Shown here: positions 23,770 to 32,723 of the stretch, one piece after another
Position numbering within the stretch: position 1 is the stretch's first letter
How the letters are laid out: each line of letters opens with the position of its first letter
DNA from: JANYHH01 sp965249745
Lineage (GTDB): Bacteria; Deinococcota; Deinococci; Deinococcales; JAAFIG01
NCBI GenBank assembly: GCA_965249745.1
Contig: OZ252252.1
Span: 2,542,001 to 2,606,000, forward strand
Reading direction: 5' to 3'
Length of the DNA: 64,000 bases
Made by a program: the position numbers and the translations under genes
The notes under the pieces: generated by a model
Told to the model about the DNA's origin: nothing
What the model saw: the letters and a program-made list of their open reading frames with translations, nothing else
Databases searched by the model: none

Positions 23770-25595
23770 TGGCTTCGTGGAAACGGTTTTTGATCGGTGC
23801 ACCGCTCAGCAGCGACCGCGCTCACGAGGAGAAGCTGACCCGTCCGAAGGCGCTGGCGATCTTCGCCTCGGACGCGCTCAGCTCCGTCGCTTACGCCACC
23901 GAAGAGATCCTGCTGCGGCTCGTGGCGGTCGGCAGCTTGGCGCTCTCGGCAGCCTTGCCGATTGCGGCGGCGATCATCGCGCTCCTGTGGCTCCTGATTA
24001 TCAGTTACCGCCAGACGATTCTGAAATACCCGCAGGGCGGCGGCGCGTATAACGTCTCGAAGGACAACCTGGGCATCACGGCCGGGCTGGTCGCAGGCTC
24101 GAGTCTACTGGTGGATTACGTGCTGACCGTTTCGGTGTCGGTCGCGGCGGGCATCGGTGCGATCATTGCCGCCGCGCCGGGCTTGGAACCGTACCGTGTG
24201 ATTCTGAACGTCGCAGCAATTCTGTTGATCGGGCTGGTCAACCTGCGCGGGACTCGAGAAAGCGGAAGCGCGTTCGCCGTACCACCGTACCTGTTCATCC
24301 TGTCGCTGGTGATCCTGATCGCCGTCGGGCTGTACGAGTTGGTCGTCAACGGTCGCCCGCTGCAACCCGAAGCGGTGCGCGCTTTAGAGCCGAAACAGGA
24401 CCTGAACCTGTTCCTGATCCTGACCGCTTTCGCGGGCGGTTGCACCGCGCTGACCGGGGTGGAAGCGATCAGTAACGGCGTGCCTAGCTTCAAAGCGCCC
24501 GCCGCCATGAACGCTCGAGCCACGCTCGCCACTCTAGGCGTGCTGGCGACGATCCTGTTCGGCGGTATCACCTTCTTGGCGCAGCAGTTGCACGTTGTCC
24601 CCGACGAGAGCGGCACGCGCACGGTGCTCTCCATGATCGCGGGCGAGGTTTTTGGCGTGGGAAGTATCGTCTTTTGGTTCATCCAGATCATGACGATGCT
24701 GATCCTGGTCTTGGCCGCCAACACCGCCTTCAACGGCTTCCCGCTGCTGGCGTCGCTGATGGCCAGAGACAACTTCTTGCCCCGTCAGTTCAGTCACATC
24801 GGAGACCGGCTGGTCTTCAGTAATGGCATCATCATCTTGGCGGTCGCCGCCGCGCTTTTGAACGTGATCTTCGGCGGCAAGGTGACGAACCTGATCCCCC
24901 TATATGCGATTGGCGTCTTCACCAGCTTCACGTTGTCCCAGACGGGCATGGTCAAGCGTTGGCTGAGTCTAAAAGAGCAGGGCTGGCAGACCGGACTGGC
25001 GATCTCTGGCGTCGGAGGCGTCGTCAGCTTCATCGTACTCCTGGTTTTCGCCGTGACCAAATTCGTCGAGGGCGCGTGGATCGTGCTGATCCTGATTCCG
25101 CTCTTGATCGTCGCGTTGAACGGCATCCGCAAGCACTACGCCAGCACCGCCGAGCAACTCAGCCTGATCGGCCGCAGTGCCTCGAGCCTGCGCTACAACC
25201 ACGTGATCGTGCCGGTCGGAACCCTGCACCGAGGCGTGGTCCGCGCCTTGGAATACGCCCGCACGCTCAGCACCGATGTCCGCGCCGTGTACGTGGAAAT
25301 CAATCCCGAAACGACCCAGAAACTCCGTGCCAAATGGGAAATCTGGGGGCAGGACATCCCGCTGGAAGTGCTGGACAGCCCATACCGCAGCACCGTCCAG
25401 CCGCTCATGACCGTTATCAACCGTTTCGATAACTCGAGACGCGACACCGTGGTCACCGTCGTCATCCCGGAGTTCGTGCCGCACCGTTGGTGGCAGCAGA
25501 TTCTGCACAATCAAACCGCGCTGACCCTGAAATTCCTGCTGCTCTCGAGGCGAAACACGGTCGTGATCAGCATTCCGTTTCACCTGGACGATTGA
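23769..25595 (+). CDS. KimA-like potassium importer (APC superfamily)
   Basis: 608 residues, the same length as B. subtilis KimA (YdaO). Shared blocks: KRFLIGAPL at the start, ASDALSSVAYATEEILL, SYRQTILKYPQGGGAYNVSKDNLG, LTGVEAISNGVPSFK, FSNGIIIL and IPLYAIGVFTSFTLSQTGM. About 12 membrane helices fill residues 30-450. The C-terminal ~150 residues are a cytosolic universal-stress-like domain, the region where KimA is inhibited by c-di-AMP. It imports K+ with H+. No c-di-AMP riboswitch is visible upstream. Confidence 0.85.
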   Translation: MASWKRFLIGAPLSSDRAHEEKLTRPKALAIFASDALSSVAYATEEILLRLVAVGSLALSAALPIAAAIIALLWLLIISYRQTILKYPQGGGAYNVSKDNLGITAGLVAGSSLLVDYVLTVSVSVAAGIGAIIAAAPGLEPYRVILNVAAILLIGLVNLRGTRESGSAFAVPPYLFILSLVILIAVGLYELVVNGRPLQPEAVRALEPKQDLNLFLILTAFAGGCTALTGVEAISNGVPSFKAPAAMNARATLATLGVLATILFGGITFLAQQLHVVPDESGTRTVLSMIAGEVFGVGSIVFWFIQIMTMLILVLAANTAFNGFPLLASLMARDNFLPRQFSHIGDRLVFSNGIIILAVAAALLNVIFGGKVTNLIPLYAIGVFTSFTLSQTGMVKRWLSLKEQGWQTGLAISGVGGVVSFIVLLVFAVTKFVEGAWIVLILIPLLIVALNGIRKHYASTAEQLSLIGRSASSLRYNHVIVPVGTLHRGVVRALEYARTLSTDVRAVYVEINPETTQKLRAKWEIWGQDIPLEVLDSPYRSTVQPLMTVINRFDNSRRDTVVTVVIPEFVPHRWWQQILHNQTALTLKFLLLSRRNTVVISIPFHLDD

Positions 25596-25683
25596 GGGCC
25601 GGGCGCGTGAGGGGCGAAGCGCTAGAAGCCCTGACCAAAGCCGTTCCTTTCAACCCTGAACGCCCCAAGTGTTACACTTCCCC

Positions 25684-26202
25684 ATGCGCCACGTGGTGTT
25701 CGACCTCGAGACGACCGGTTTGTCACCCACGAGCGATGGCATCTTGGAGATCGGGGCGCTGGTGATTCAAGACGGCGTTATCACCGGGGAACGCTTTCAG
25801 CGGCTCGTCAATCCGGGCTTCCCGATTCCGTACTACATCACCCGCATCAACGGCATCAACGACCGCATGGTGAGCGATGCGCCGACCATCGGGCGCGTCT
25901 TGCCAGAATTTTTGGAGTTCGTGCGCGGCGCGAATCTGGTCGCGCACAACGCCAGCTTCGATCTGGGATTCTTGCACGCCAACTCGAGACGCCTGAACCT
26001 GATCGCGCCCGTGCAAGCGACCTGCACGATGGAACTCTCGCGCCGCCTATACCCGCGCGAACGACGCCACAACTTGGATGCCGTCTGCGAGCGCTTAGCC
26101 CTCCAGGTTTCCAATCGTCACCGGGCAATGGCGGACGTGGAACTGACCGCGCAAGCCTTCCTGCGATTCCAGGACATGCTGAGCCTGTCGCAAGCTCGCT
26201 GA
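25684..26202 (+). CDS. DnaQ-like 3'-5' exonuclease (PolC/epsilon family)
   Basis: 172 residues from ATG 25684, 5 nt after a TACACT box (leaderless); GTG 25669 is an alternative. Exo I is VVFDLETTGLSPTSDGILEIGALV, Exo II NLVAHNASFDLGFL, Exo III HRAMADVELTAQAF with the HxAxxD pattern. It is a stand-alone exonuclease domain with no polymerase gene near; it could proofread or work in repair. Confidence 0.88.
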   Translation: MRHVVFDLETTGLSPTSDGILEIGALVIQDGVITGERFQRLVNPGFPIPYYITRINGINDRMVSDAPTIGRVLPEFLEFVRGANLVAHNASFDLGFLHANSRRLNLIAPVQATCTMELSRRLYPRERRHNLDAVCERLALQVSNRHRAMADVELTAQAFLRFQDMLSLSQAR

Positions 26203-26245
26203 TTCACGCGTCTCGAGGACGGCCTGAAACGCTCGAGACGTGAAT
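26201..26245 (+). terminator. CTCGAG-containing hairpin after the exonuclease gene
   Basis: GATTCACGCGTCTCGAG (26201-26217) faces CTCGAGACGTGAATC (26231-26245): a 15-bp stem with a 2-nt bulge and each arm carrying CTCGAG. No T run follows, so it may be a rho-independent end of weak type or a processing hairpin. Confidence 0.5.
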
Positions 26246-26527
26246 CTCAAGTCGTACAGCCTTTTGCCTTTCCCCGTATTGATTGCGTGCCCATGCACAC
26301 AAGGCGTAACGCGAGTTGCCTTTGACCCTCGTCTTGAGAATATCTGTTTGGTATGGCTCGAGCGGAGACGTTGGTGGCCGGGCGAACCGCCGTTCGCCCC
26401 TACGACATGGCTGGGATGTGATTGACGTTCTCGAGTTGTAAAGCCGCACCGCGAACCTTTGAGCGTTCGCCTGCCCTGTCAATGTCCTGACATTCAATCC
26501 AGGTACTTTTCGGGCATACTTCTGTCT
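26246..26527. other. Intergenic region with palindromic repeat
   Basis: No gene is supported here. It contains GGGCGAAC palindrome copy 2 (26380-26399, perfect 8-bp arms and 4-nt loop) and, at 26515-26520, CATACT, 7 nt before the start of the next gene. Confidence 0.5.
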
Positions 26528-27076
26528 GTGACCCTGTTGCAGTTCCGCGCCGAGAAGGATGCCTTTTTCGCCTCGAGCCAATCGCCGTTGCCCCTGAACC
26601 TGCGAACGGATTTCCGGGGGTTGCGGTACTACCCAGAGAATTCGGCGTTGCGCTTTGACTTGCCGCTCGAGCCGGACCAATCCCGCGAGGCGACGCTCAT
26701 GCGGACCACCACGGGTTCGGAGCGCGTTTACGAGCGGCTGGGTTGGGTGACGTTCACCGTGGAGAGCATGAACACGCCGACGACCGGAGCGCGACTGGCG
26801 CTTTACGCGCCGGAGGGCGAACTCGAGCCGTCACAGGTGTTCATCCCGTTCCGCGATGCGACGAGCGGTAAAGAGACGTACGGCGGTGGGCGTTATGTGG
26901 AGGCCGAAATCTCCGATGGTTTCGTGACGCTGGATTTCAATCTGGCGTACAGCCCCTACTGCGCGTACTCCGAGGGCTGGTCCTGCCCGATTCCGCCGCG
27001 CGAGAATCACTTGGAGATACCGATTCTGGCGGGCGAAAAAAATTTGGAAGCCGCAGGTCTGGAGGTGGGTTCGTGA
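26528..27076 (+). CDS. DUF1684 family protein
   Basis: 182 residues from GTG 26528, 7 nt after CATACT. FRAEKDAFFASSQSPL, GLRYYPENSALRF, TTTGSERVYERLGWVTFTV, and the tail FVTLDFNLAYSPYCAYSEGWSCPIPPRENHLEIPILAGEK are the conserved blocks of DUF1684. The family is widespread and its biochemical role is unknown. It is coupled by a GTGA overlap to a TPR protein. Confidence 0.83.
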   Translation: MTLLQFRAEKDAFFASSQSPLPLNLRTDFRGLRYYPENSALRFDLPLEPDQSREATLMRTTTGSERVYERLGWVTFTVESMNTPTTGARLALYAPEGELEPSQVFIPFRDATSGKETYGGGRYVEAEISDGFVTLDFNLAYSPYCAYSEGWSCPIPPRENHLEIPILAGEKNLEAAGLEVGS

Positions 27077-27888
27077 CCGAGAACGCCACTGTGCCAGGCG
27101 GGAATGATCTGATAGCCCGAGCTGAGAACTGGCTCGAGGATGTGAAAAACCGCGATTTTGAGAAGGCGCTCGGGAAACTTCGGGCGCTGGCGGTCGTGGG
27201 TCGGGCCGATCACGACGCCGAAGACGCACTGACTCGGGTCGTGGACGCTTTGGATGCCTTGCGCGCCAAGAACTACGACGGCGCTCGCAAGATCAGCCTG
27301 GAAGGCTGGGAACGCCTGGACCTCGAGACGCTCGGTGTGCCGCAAGCTCTGGAAGCCCTGGGCGAGGCGGACGCCAACTGGCGGAACTCGGAATCGAAAC
27401 TGCGTCAAAGCTTGGAGGGGGCGCAGGGCTGCTGGTTGACTCGGGCCGAAGCCGAGAACAGCCTCGGGGTCCTAGAGGCGGTCGTGGAAAACGCGGACGC
27501 CGCCCGGACCCACTTTCAGACGGCTTTATCGGCCGATGCCCGGCATTACCGCGCGATCACCAACCTTGGGAATTTAGAACTCGAGGCGGGGAATTTGGAG
27601 CGCGCCGAGGAGCTGTACAAGCAAGTCGTGCAGATCAACCCCGATTACAGCGTCGTGTATAACAACCTCGCGGCCGTCATGCGTAAGCGCGGCAAGCGGC
27701 ACGAGGCTGTGGAGTACCTGAAGAAATCGCAGCGCCTCTACATGCGCGAGCTGCGCGGACAGACAAAGGGCACGAACGTTGGTAAAACGCCGAATCAGCT
27801 CAGTTCGTGGCTGTCCAACCCGGTCGTGCGCTGGGGCTTATTGGTTGCGGTTGTCTACGTCGTGTGGCGCTTCGTGCTGAAACACTGA
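27073..27888 (+). CDS. TPR protein with C-terminal membrane anchor
   Basis: 271 residues from GTG 27073. Residues about 135-235 hold tetratricopeptide repeats (AENSLGVLEAVVENADAARTHFQTALSADARHYRAITNLGNLELEAGNLERAEELYKQVV). A single C-terminal helix WGLLVAVVYVVWRFVL follows, so it is probably tail-anchored with the repeats in the cytosol. Translation is coupled to the DUF1684 gene. Partner unknown. Confidence 0.8.
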   Translation: MTENATVPGGNDLIARAENWLEDVKNRDFEKALGKLRALAVVGRADHDAEDALTRVVDALDALRAKNYDGARKISLEGWERLDLETLGVPQALEALGEADANWRNSESKLRQSLEGAQGCWLTRAEAENSLGVLEAVVENADAARTHFQTALSADARHYRAITNLGNLELEAGNLERAEELYKQVVQINPDYSVVYNNLAAVMRKRGKRHEAVEYLKKSQRLYMRELRGQTKGTNVGKTPNQLSSWLSNPVVRWGLLVAVVYVVWRFVLKH

Positions 27889-27896
27889 TCTGATTC

Positions 27897-28826
27897 TCAA
27901 AACACTTCCAGTAGCCCCTGAAGCAAGCTCCTAGCTTCCTCGAGGCTGTGGGCGACAGTCGCGCCTGGTTCCGCCTTGAACCAGGTTTCTTGGCGTTTGG
28001 CGTACTGGCGGGTGGCCAGATTGATGCGCCGCTCGGTCTCCTCCAAGGAAATTTGTTGGAGCTTCCCAGCCTCGTCCGTCACGCCGAGCAGGTGATCCAG
28101 GGCTTGCTTGTAGCCAATCGCCTGAAAGCTTGTGGCGCGTCGCCCGGCGCGGGTGAACGCTGGAATCAACGCCCGCGCCTCGTTGAGCAAACCGTGTTCC
28201 AGCATCGTGCGGGTCCGCGCCGCAATTCTCGTCTCGAGTTCACCCCGGTCTGGCAGGAGCACGACTGTAGCGAACTGATATTTCGGGGCTCGAGGGGCGA
28301 AACTGCTGGGAGCTTGACCCGTACCTCGCAGGATTTCTAAGGCGCGCAGCACGCGGCGCGGATTGCGTTGGGTGCGCATGGCGTCCTCCGGGCTGACGCT
28401 TTGGAGTTCAGCCAAGAGCGCGTCCAAGCCCTGCCGCTTCAGCTCCACCTCGAGCCTCATCATGGCGTCCGGGTCGCTGGCGGGCGTGCTGGGCAAACCC
28501 TGCGATAGCGCACGAATGTAAAAGCCCGTTCCGCCCACGACGAGGGGAATGTGACCGCGCCCCAGAATCGCAGCAATCGCGTCTTCAGCGCTCAGCACCC
28601 ATTCCGCCACCGAAAAATCTGTGTTCGGCTCCCGCAGGTCCAGCAGGTGATGCGGCACACCGGCGCACTCCGCCGGGCTGGGCTTGGCGGTCCCGATATT
28701 CATGCCCCGGTACACCATCATCGCGTCGGCCGAGACGATCTCGAGCGGATAGAGCGCGGCTAGCTCTAAACTCAGCGCGGTTTTGCCGCTGGCGGTTGGC
28801 CCTGCCAGCACGGGGATCGGGTTCAC
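27897..28826 (-). CDS. miaA: tRNA dimethylallyltransferase
   Basis: 309 residues from GTG 28826, chosen because TAGAAT lies 8 nt upstream on that strand. It adds the isopentenyl group to A37 of tRNAs reading UNN codons. P-loop VLAGPTASGKTALS, then SADAMMVYRGMNIGTAKP, where the usual DSxQ reads DAMM, and HHLLDLREPNTDFSVAEW. The C-terminal RRINLATRQYAKRQETWF segment is diagnostic. It is convergent with the TPR gene, 8 nt apart. Confidence 0.94.
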   Translation of the reverse strand: MNPIPVLAGPTASGKTALSLELAALYPLEIVSADAMMVYRGMNIGTAKPSPAECAGVPHHLLDLREPNTDFSVAEWVLSAEDAIAAILGRGHIPLVVGGTGFYIRALSQGLPSTPASDPDAMMRLEVELKRQGLDALLAELQSVSPEDAMRTQRNPRRVLRALEILRGTGQAPSSFAPRAPKYQFATVVLLPDRGELETRIAARTRTMLEHGLLNEARALIPAFTRAGRRATSFQAIGYKQALDHLLGVTDEAGKLQQISLEETERRINLATRQYAKRQETWFKAEPGATVAHSLEEARSLLQGLLEVF

Positions 28827-29006
28827 AGCGCTCGATTCTAGCCTGTCGCGTGCGATCACGCGTTCGTTTCTTGAGCAACAGACAGGATGCTTTAGCTGCC
28901 TTAGGGATTGCGCCGCTCGAGTCTTTGGTTGGGTTCAAAACTGGGACTGATACGCATTGCCCCGGTGGTTCCCAAGGGTGTGCTATCATCTTCGCCGCCA
29001 GCGGCC

Positions 29007-29081
29007 GGGTGGCTAGCTCAGTGGTAGAGCACTCGCTTTACACGCGATTGGTCGTGGGTTCGAATCCCTCGCTGCCCACCA
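29007..29081 (+). tRNA. tRNA-Val(UAC), CCA encoded
   Basis: 75 nt including CCA. Acceptor GGGTGGC pairs with GCTGCCC (two wobbles). D arm AGCTCAGTGGTAGAGC, anticodon loop TTTACAC with TAC, T arm GTGGG-TTCGAAT-CCCTC. A TATCAT box lies at 28984-28989. Confidence 0.95.
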
Positions 29082-29088
29082 ATAAAAA

Positions 29089-29113
29089 GGCTCGAGGATA
29101 TAGTCCTCGAGCC
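29089..29113 (+). terminator. Hairpin terminator of tRNA-Val (and facing infC) made of CTCGAG
   Basis: GGCTCGAGGA and TCCTCGAGCC form a 10-bp stem around ATATAG. On the minus strand the stem is followed by TTTTTATTGG, so it also serves infC. Confidence 0.75.
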
Positions 29114-29129
29114 GCTATCCTTTGAATCC

Positions 29130-29852
29130 TTAGGCTTCGCTGGCTTTGGTCTCAGCTTGCGGCGCGACTTCAGGAATGACATTCGCCTCGAGCGCAGTGT
29201 TTTCCAGTGCAGCGTCATCTGCGGAGTCGTCCGCGTCGTCGTCGGTGTCATCCTCGGGCATCGGCCCAGGTTTGAGTTGCATTGCGGCCGCCTTGGCGGT
29301 CGGTGCGACGAGCATGTTCATGTCCATGCCCATCATGTTTGGGTGGGATTCCACGATCGCGTTCTCACCGAGGGTTTCCACGGCGCGTTTCAGCAAGGCT
29401 TCACCGAGTTCCGGGTGGGTGCGTTCGCGCCCTCGGAACATGATTGTGATCTTGACCTTGTGGCCCTCTTTTAAGAAGCGTTTGACGTGGTTGAGCTTCG
29501 TGTCGAAGTCTCCGCCGCCGATCTTAACGCGCAACTTGATGGATTTGACCTCTTGGGCGCGAGCGCGCTTGCGGGCCTCTTTTTCCTGTTGTTGCGTCTC
29601 GAAACGGAACTTGCCGTAATCCAGCAAGCGGCAGACGGGCGGCACGGTATTGGGAGAAACCATGACCAGATCAAGGTTCTTCTCCTGTGCCATACGCATG
29701 GCTTCGCGGGTGTCCACGATGCCGACTTGACCGCCTTCGTCGTCTATCAGGCGCACCTGACGAACGCGAATTTGCTCGTTGATCTTGTGATCTTTTGCTA
29801 CAGTAACCACCTCCGCGTGGTTGTTCGAGTCCGGTGGTGCTTGCACGAACAC
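29130..29852 (-). CDS. infC: Translation initiation factor IF-3 with acidic C-terminal tail
   Basis: Core IF-3 is complete: INEQIRVRQVRLIDDEGGQVGIVDTREAM, DLVMVSPNTVPPVCRLLDYGKF, then KITIMFRGRERTHPELGEALL. A tail of about 40 residues rich in Asp, Glu and Ala follows. TATAAT (29863-29858) lies 5 nt before GTG 29852, giving a leaderless mRNA and an N-terminal extension of ~20 residues. Inside, GGAGG lies 8 nt before GTA (codon 18), near where many IF-3 proteins start, so a second start at a non-canonical codon is possible. The usual rpmI-rplT partners are absent. Confidence 0.93.
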   Translation of the reverse strand: MFVQAPPDSNNHAEVVTVAKDHKINEQIRVRQVRLIDDEGGQVGIVDTREAMRMAQEKNLDLVMVSPNTVPPVCRLLDYGKFRFETQQQEKEARKRARAQEVKSIKLRVKIGGGDFDTKLNHVKRFLKEGHKVKITIMFRGRERTHPELGEALLKRAVETLGENAIVESHPNMMGMDMNMLVAPTAKAAAMQLKPGPMPEDDTDDDADDSADDAALENTALEANVIPEVAPQAETKASEA

Positions 29853-29913
29853 CGATGATTATAGCCTGTTTCACCCAAAAGATTCATCAGCCAAATTGCT
29901 ATATTGGCGCTCC

Positions 29914-30129
29914 ATGAAGATCAGTTTGCGTGAGAACGGTTCAATCGGGATTGAAACAGATGGCTCCTACGTGCTGCGAATTGGTGACCGCGAGGAAGTC
30001 ATCGAGAAGGGCAAGCTCAGCCTGTGCCGCTGTGGTCGCACGAAGAACAGCCCGTTCTGCGATGGGACGCACAAGGAAATTGGCTTCACCGCGCCCGCCG
30101 CCGAACTCGAGTTCAACCCGCCGAGTTAA
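29914..30129 (+). CDS. CDGSH iron-sulfur domain protein
   Basis: 71 residues from ATG 29914, 8 nt after TATATT (leaderless). LCRCGRTKNSPFCDGTHKEIGF carries the three Cys and one His that hold a redox-active 2Fe-2S cluster in CDGSH (mitoNEET-like) proteins. A single domain without a membrane anchor. Divergent from infC with a shared 60-nt promoter region. Confidence 0.88.
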   Translation: MKISLRENGSIGIETDGSYVLRIGDREEVIEKGKLSLCRCGRTKNSPFCDGTHKEIGFTAPAAELEFNPPS

Positions 30130-30200
30130 CAATTCAAACCTCGAGATCCCCACCACTTCTCGAGAACGGCGTTTCGAGCTGGGCTGATACAATTCGGCTC

Positions 30201-31184
30201 GTGCAAAGCGGCGCACCACAAGTCAAGCTGTACCGCATCCTCTGGGGAGGCTCCGTGGGCGCGTTGCTGTTCAGCCTGGCGGGGACGTTCCTGCAAACTC
30301 GTTTGGACCTGGCGTTGCTGTTCATGCAGTTGCTGACCTTTGGAACTTGGGCGCTCGTCGCCTCGAGGTTTATGGTGCGCGCCCCGGACCACGCCACGGG
30401 CGGATTCCTGTTGGGTGGCTTAATGATCTTGCTCGGGTTTACTCGAGTCTTGGCTCCGGGCTGGGAGGCGCACGAGCTGGGTGGGATTGCTTACGCGGTC
30501 GTGAGCATCCCGATGCTGTTGGGGATTGCGATTGCCTGGGGTTGGGCGGGCGTCACGATCAACGCGGCGGCGGCCCTGCTGGTGACGGTGCTGGCTTTCG
30601 AGGCGAGCGTGCCGCAGGGCTTGGCGGCCGCCTTCATGTTGAGCGCCAACACGATCGGCGGTCTGGTGGTTCACCTGTACTTCCTGGAACTCGAGGCGTT
30701 GCAGCGCCGACTGGAGCGGAGCGCCAGCACGGATTTGTTGACTCGCACCGGGAATCGGCGGGCGCTGATCGAGGATTTCGAGCGCTATCAGGGCGTCGCC
30801 CGTAAGCAGGGCGTGCCGCTGCTGGTGCTGAGCTGGGACGTGGATGGCTTGAAGCGCCTGAACGACCGCGAGGGTCACGCCGCCGGGGACCGGTACATCA
30901 CGTCCTTTGTGGAGGCGCTACGCGTGACCGTCCGTCAGGGCGACAGCCTGTACCGGGTCGGCGGCGACGAGTTCGTGACCCTGCACCTGGGACTCTCGAG
31001 CGGGTCCACGCTGTACGAACGGGTGCGCGACTTGTTCCCGGCGGTCTCGGGCGGTTGGACTCGAGGGACGAATCTGACGCTGGATCAGTCGTTGAAGGAA
31101 GCCGACGAGATGATGTACAACGAGAAGCGCCTACACAAGGAGCGGATCACGCGAATCCTGGGCGAGACCGCCAGTCGCGGTTGA
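30201..31184 (+). CDS. Membrane diguanylate cyclase (GGDEF)
   Basis: 327 residues from GTG 30201, 7 nt after TACAAT (leaderless). Six predicted helices in residues 15-165 form a membrane sensor. The GGDEF domain has DVDGLKRLNDREGHAAGDRYI and an intact RVGGDEFVTL; RQGD five residues upstream matches the RxxD inhibitory site. It should make c-di-GMP from GTP with product inhibition. The signal it senses is unknown. Confidence 0.88.
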   Translation: MQSGAPQVKLYRILWGGSVGALLFSLAGTFLQTRLDLALLFMQLLTFGTWALVASRFMVRAPDHATGGFLLGGLMILLGFTRVLAPGWEAHELGGIAYAVVSIPMLLGIAIAWGWAGVTINAAAALLVTVLAFEASVPQGLAAAFMLSANTIGGLVVHLYFLELEALQRRLERSASTDLLTRTGNRRALIEDFERYQGVARKQGVPLLVLSWDVDGLKRLNDREGHAAGDRYITSFVEALRVTVRQGDSLYRVGGDEFVTLHLGLSSGSTLYERVRDLFPAVSGGWTRGTNLTLDQSLKEADEMMYNEKRLHKERITRILGETASRG

Positions 31185-31317
31185 AATCTCCAGGTCAAAA
31201 CTCGAGCTGAGAGCGAAGCGCTCGCCGGTCGTCGCCCTGACTCGAGGGTGACCACAGCCGCCTCGCTCTGCTCTAAACTGAGATTTAGAACACAAATCCA
31301 GTTTTCACGGAGGCGAT

Positions 31318-32430
31318 ATGAGCAAGGTGCGAATCCTGGTCGGTACGCGCAAAGGGGCGTTCATCCTCGAGTCCAACGACCGACAAGTCTGGACGGTCAA
31401 CGGGCCGCTGTTCGGCGGCCTCGAGGTGTACCACTTGAAAGGCTCGAGGTTGCAGCCTGACCGGATCTACGCCGCGCCGGGGACCGCCTGGTTCGGGCAA
31501 CTGATGAGTCGCTCCGACGATGGCGGGGAAACCTGGACGGACATCGGCAAGGAATTTCACTACGCCAGCGTTCCCGGTACCCACGAGTGGTACGACGGAA
31601 CCCCGCACCCCTGGGAGTTCAAACGCGTCTGGCACCTCGAGCCATCACCGACGGAACCCAACACGCTGTACGCGGGCGTCGAGGACGCCGCACTGTTTCG
31701 TTCCAGCGACGCGGGCGAGACCTGGCACGAACTCGCCGGGTTGCGCGAGCACACGACCGGCAACACCTGGACTCCCGGCGCGGGCGGTTTGTGTCTGCAC
31801 ACGATTCTGATTGACCCGAACGACCCGAGGCGGATGTTCGTCGCCATCTCTGCGGCGGGCGCGTTTCGTTCCCTGGACGGCGGCGAGACCTGGACGGCGA
31901 TCAATCGCGGTTTGCGCTCCAACCACATCCCTGACCCCGATGCCGAGGTCGGGCACTGCGTGCATCGCATCGCCATGCACCCGTCAAAGCCGAACGTGTT
32001 GTTCATGCAAAAACACTGGGATGTCATGCGGAGCGACGATGGCGGCGACTCCTGGTTTGAAATCAGTGGCAACCTGCCGAGCGACTTCGGTTTCGTCGTG
32101 GACATCAACTCTCAGCAACCCGACACCGTGTACGTCGTACCGATCAAGAGCGATTCCGAGCATTACCCACCGGATGGGCGGTTGCGCGTCTACCGCAACC
32201 GCAGCGGCTCCGACGTGTGGGAAGCCTTGGAGGACGGCTTGCCGCAGCAAGACTGCTACGTCAACGTCCTGCGCGACGCGATGAGCGTGGACGGCCACGA
32301 CCCATGCGGCGTGTACTTCGGCACGACCGGCGGGCAGGTGTACGGCTCCAGTGACGGCGGCGACTCGTGGCAAGCTATTGTGCGCGATCTGCCGAGCGTC
32401 CTGTCCGTGGAAGTGCAGACGCTCCCGTGA
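31318..32430 (+). CDS. BNR/Asp-box beta-propeller protein (exo-sialidase-like, VPS10-type)
   Basis: 370 residues, ATG after ACGGAGG. Asp-box motifs SxDxGxxW recur: SRSDDGGETWTDI, RSSDAGETWHEL, RSLDGGETWTAI, RSDDGGDSWFEI, GSSDGGDSWQAI, indicating five or more propeller blades. No signal peptide is seen, so it is probably cytosolic, unlike true sialidases; I see no Arg triad. It overlaps by 4 nt a ubiquitin-like MoaD/ThiS gene, so the two products probably work together. Confidence 0.85.
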   Translation: MSKVRILVGTRKGAFILESNDRQVWTVNGPLFGGLEVYHLKGSRLQPDRIYAAPGTAWFGQLMSRSDDGGETWTDIGKEFHYASVPGTHEWYDGTPHPWEFKRVWHLEPSPTEPNTLYAGVEDAALFRSSDAGETWHELAGLREHTTGNTWTPGAGGLCLHTILIDPNDPRRMFVAISAAGAFRSLDGGETWTAINRGLRSNHIPDPDAEVGHCVHRIAMHPSKPNVLFMQKHWDVMRSDDGGDSWFEISGNLPSDFGFVVDINSQQPDTVYVVPIKSDSEHYPPDGRLRVYRNRSGSDVWEALEDGLPQQDCYVNVLRDAMSVDGHDPCGVYFGTTGGQVYGSSDGGDSWQAIVRDLPSVLSVEVQTLP

Positions 32431-32723
32431 TCCGCGTGAGACTGCCGCATCACCTCCAGCAACTCGCGGGCGTCGGACGTGAGGTCACGCTCAAAGTGAC
32501 GGGAACCGTGACGCTGCGAAGCGCCCTGGATGCCTTAGAGGGCGCGTATCCGAGTTTGCGCGGAACGATTCGTGACTCGAGAAGTTTTGAACGGCGCGCC
32601 CTGGTGCGCTTCTTTGCCTTAGAGTCGGACTTGAGTCATCAGGAAATTGATCTGCCGCTTCCCGACGCGGTGGCTCGAGGGGACGAGCCGTTGCTGGTGG
32701 TGGGAGCAATCGCTGGTGGGTAG
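32427..32723 (+). CDS. MoaD/ThiS-like ubiquitin-fold protein ending in Gly-Gly
   Basis: 98 residues from GTG 32427 (GTGA overlap). The beta-grasp pattern IRVRLPHHLQQLAGVGREVTLKV...TLRSALDALEGAYPSLRGTI is that of MoaD/ThiS sulfur carriers. The C-terminus VGAIAGG ends in the di-glycine that is adenylated and thiocarboxylated or conjugated. No MoaE or ThiG gene is near; the partner is a BNR protein. An E1-like gene lies 257 nt downstream on the other strand. Role: sulfur carrier or protein modifier, not decided. Confidence 0.82.
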   Translation: MIRVRLPHHLQQLAGVGREVTLKVTGTVTLRSALDALEGAYPSLRGTIRDSRSFERRALVRFFALESDLSHQEIDLPLPDAVARGDEPLLVVGAIAGG

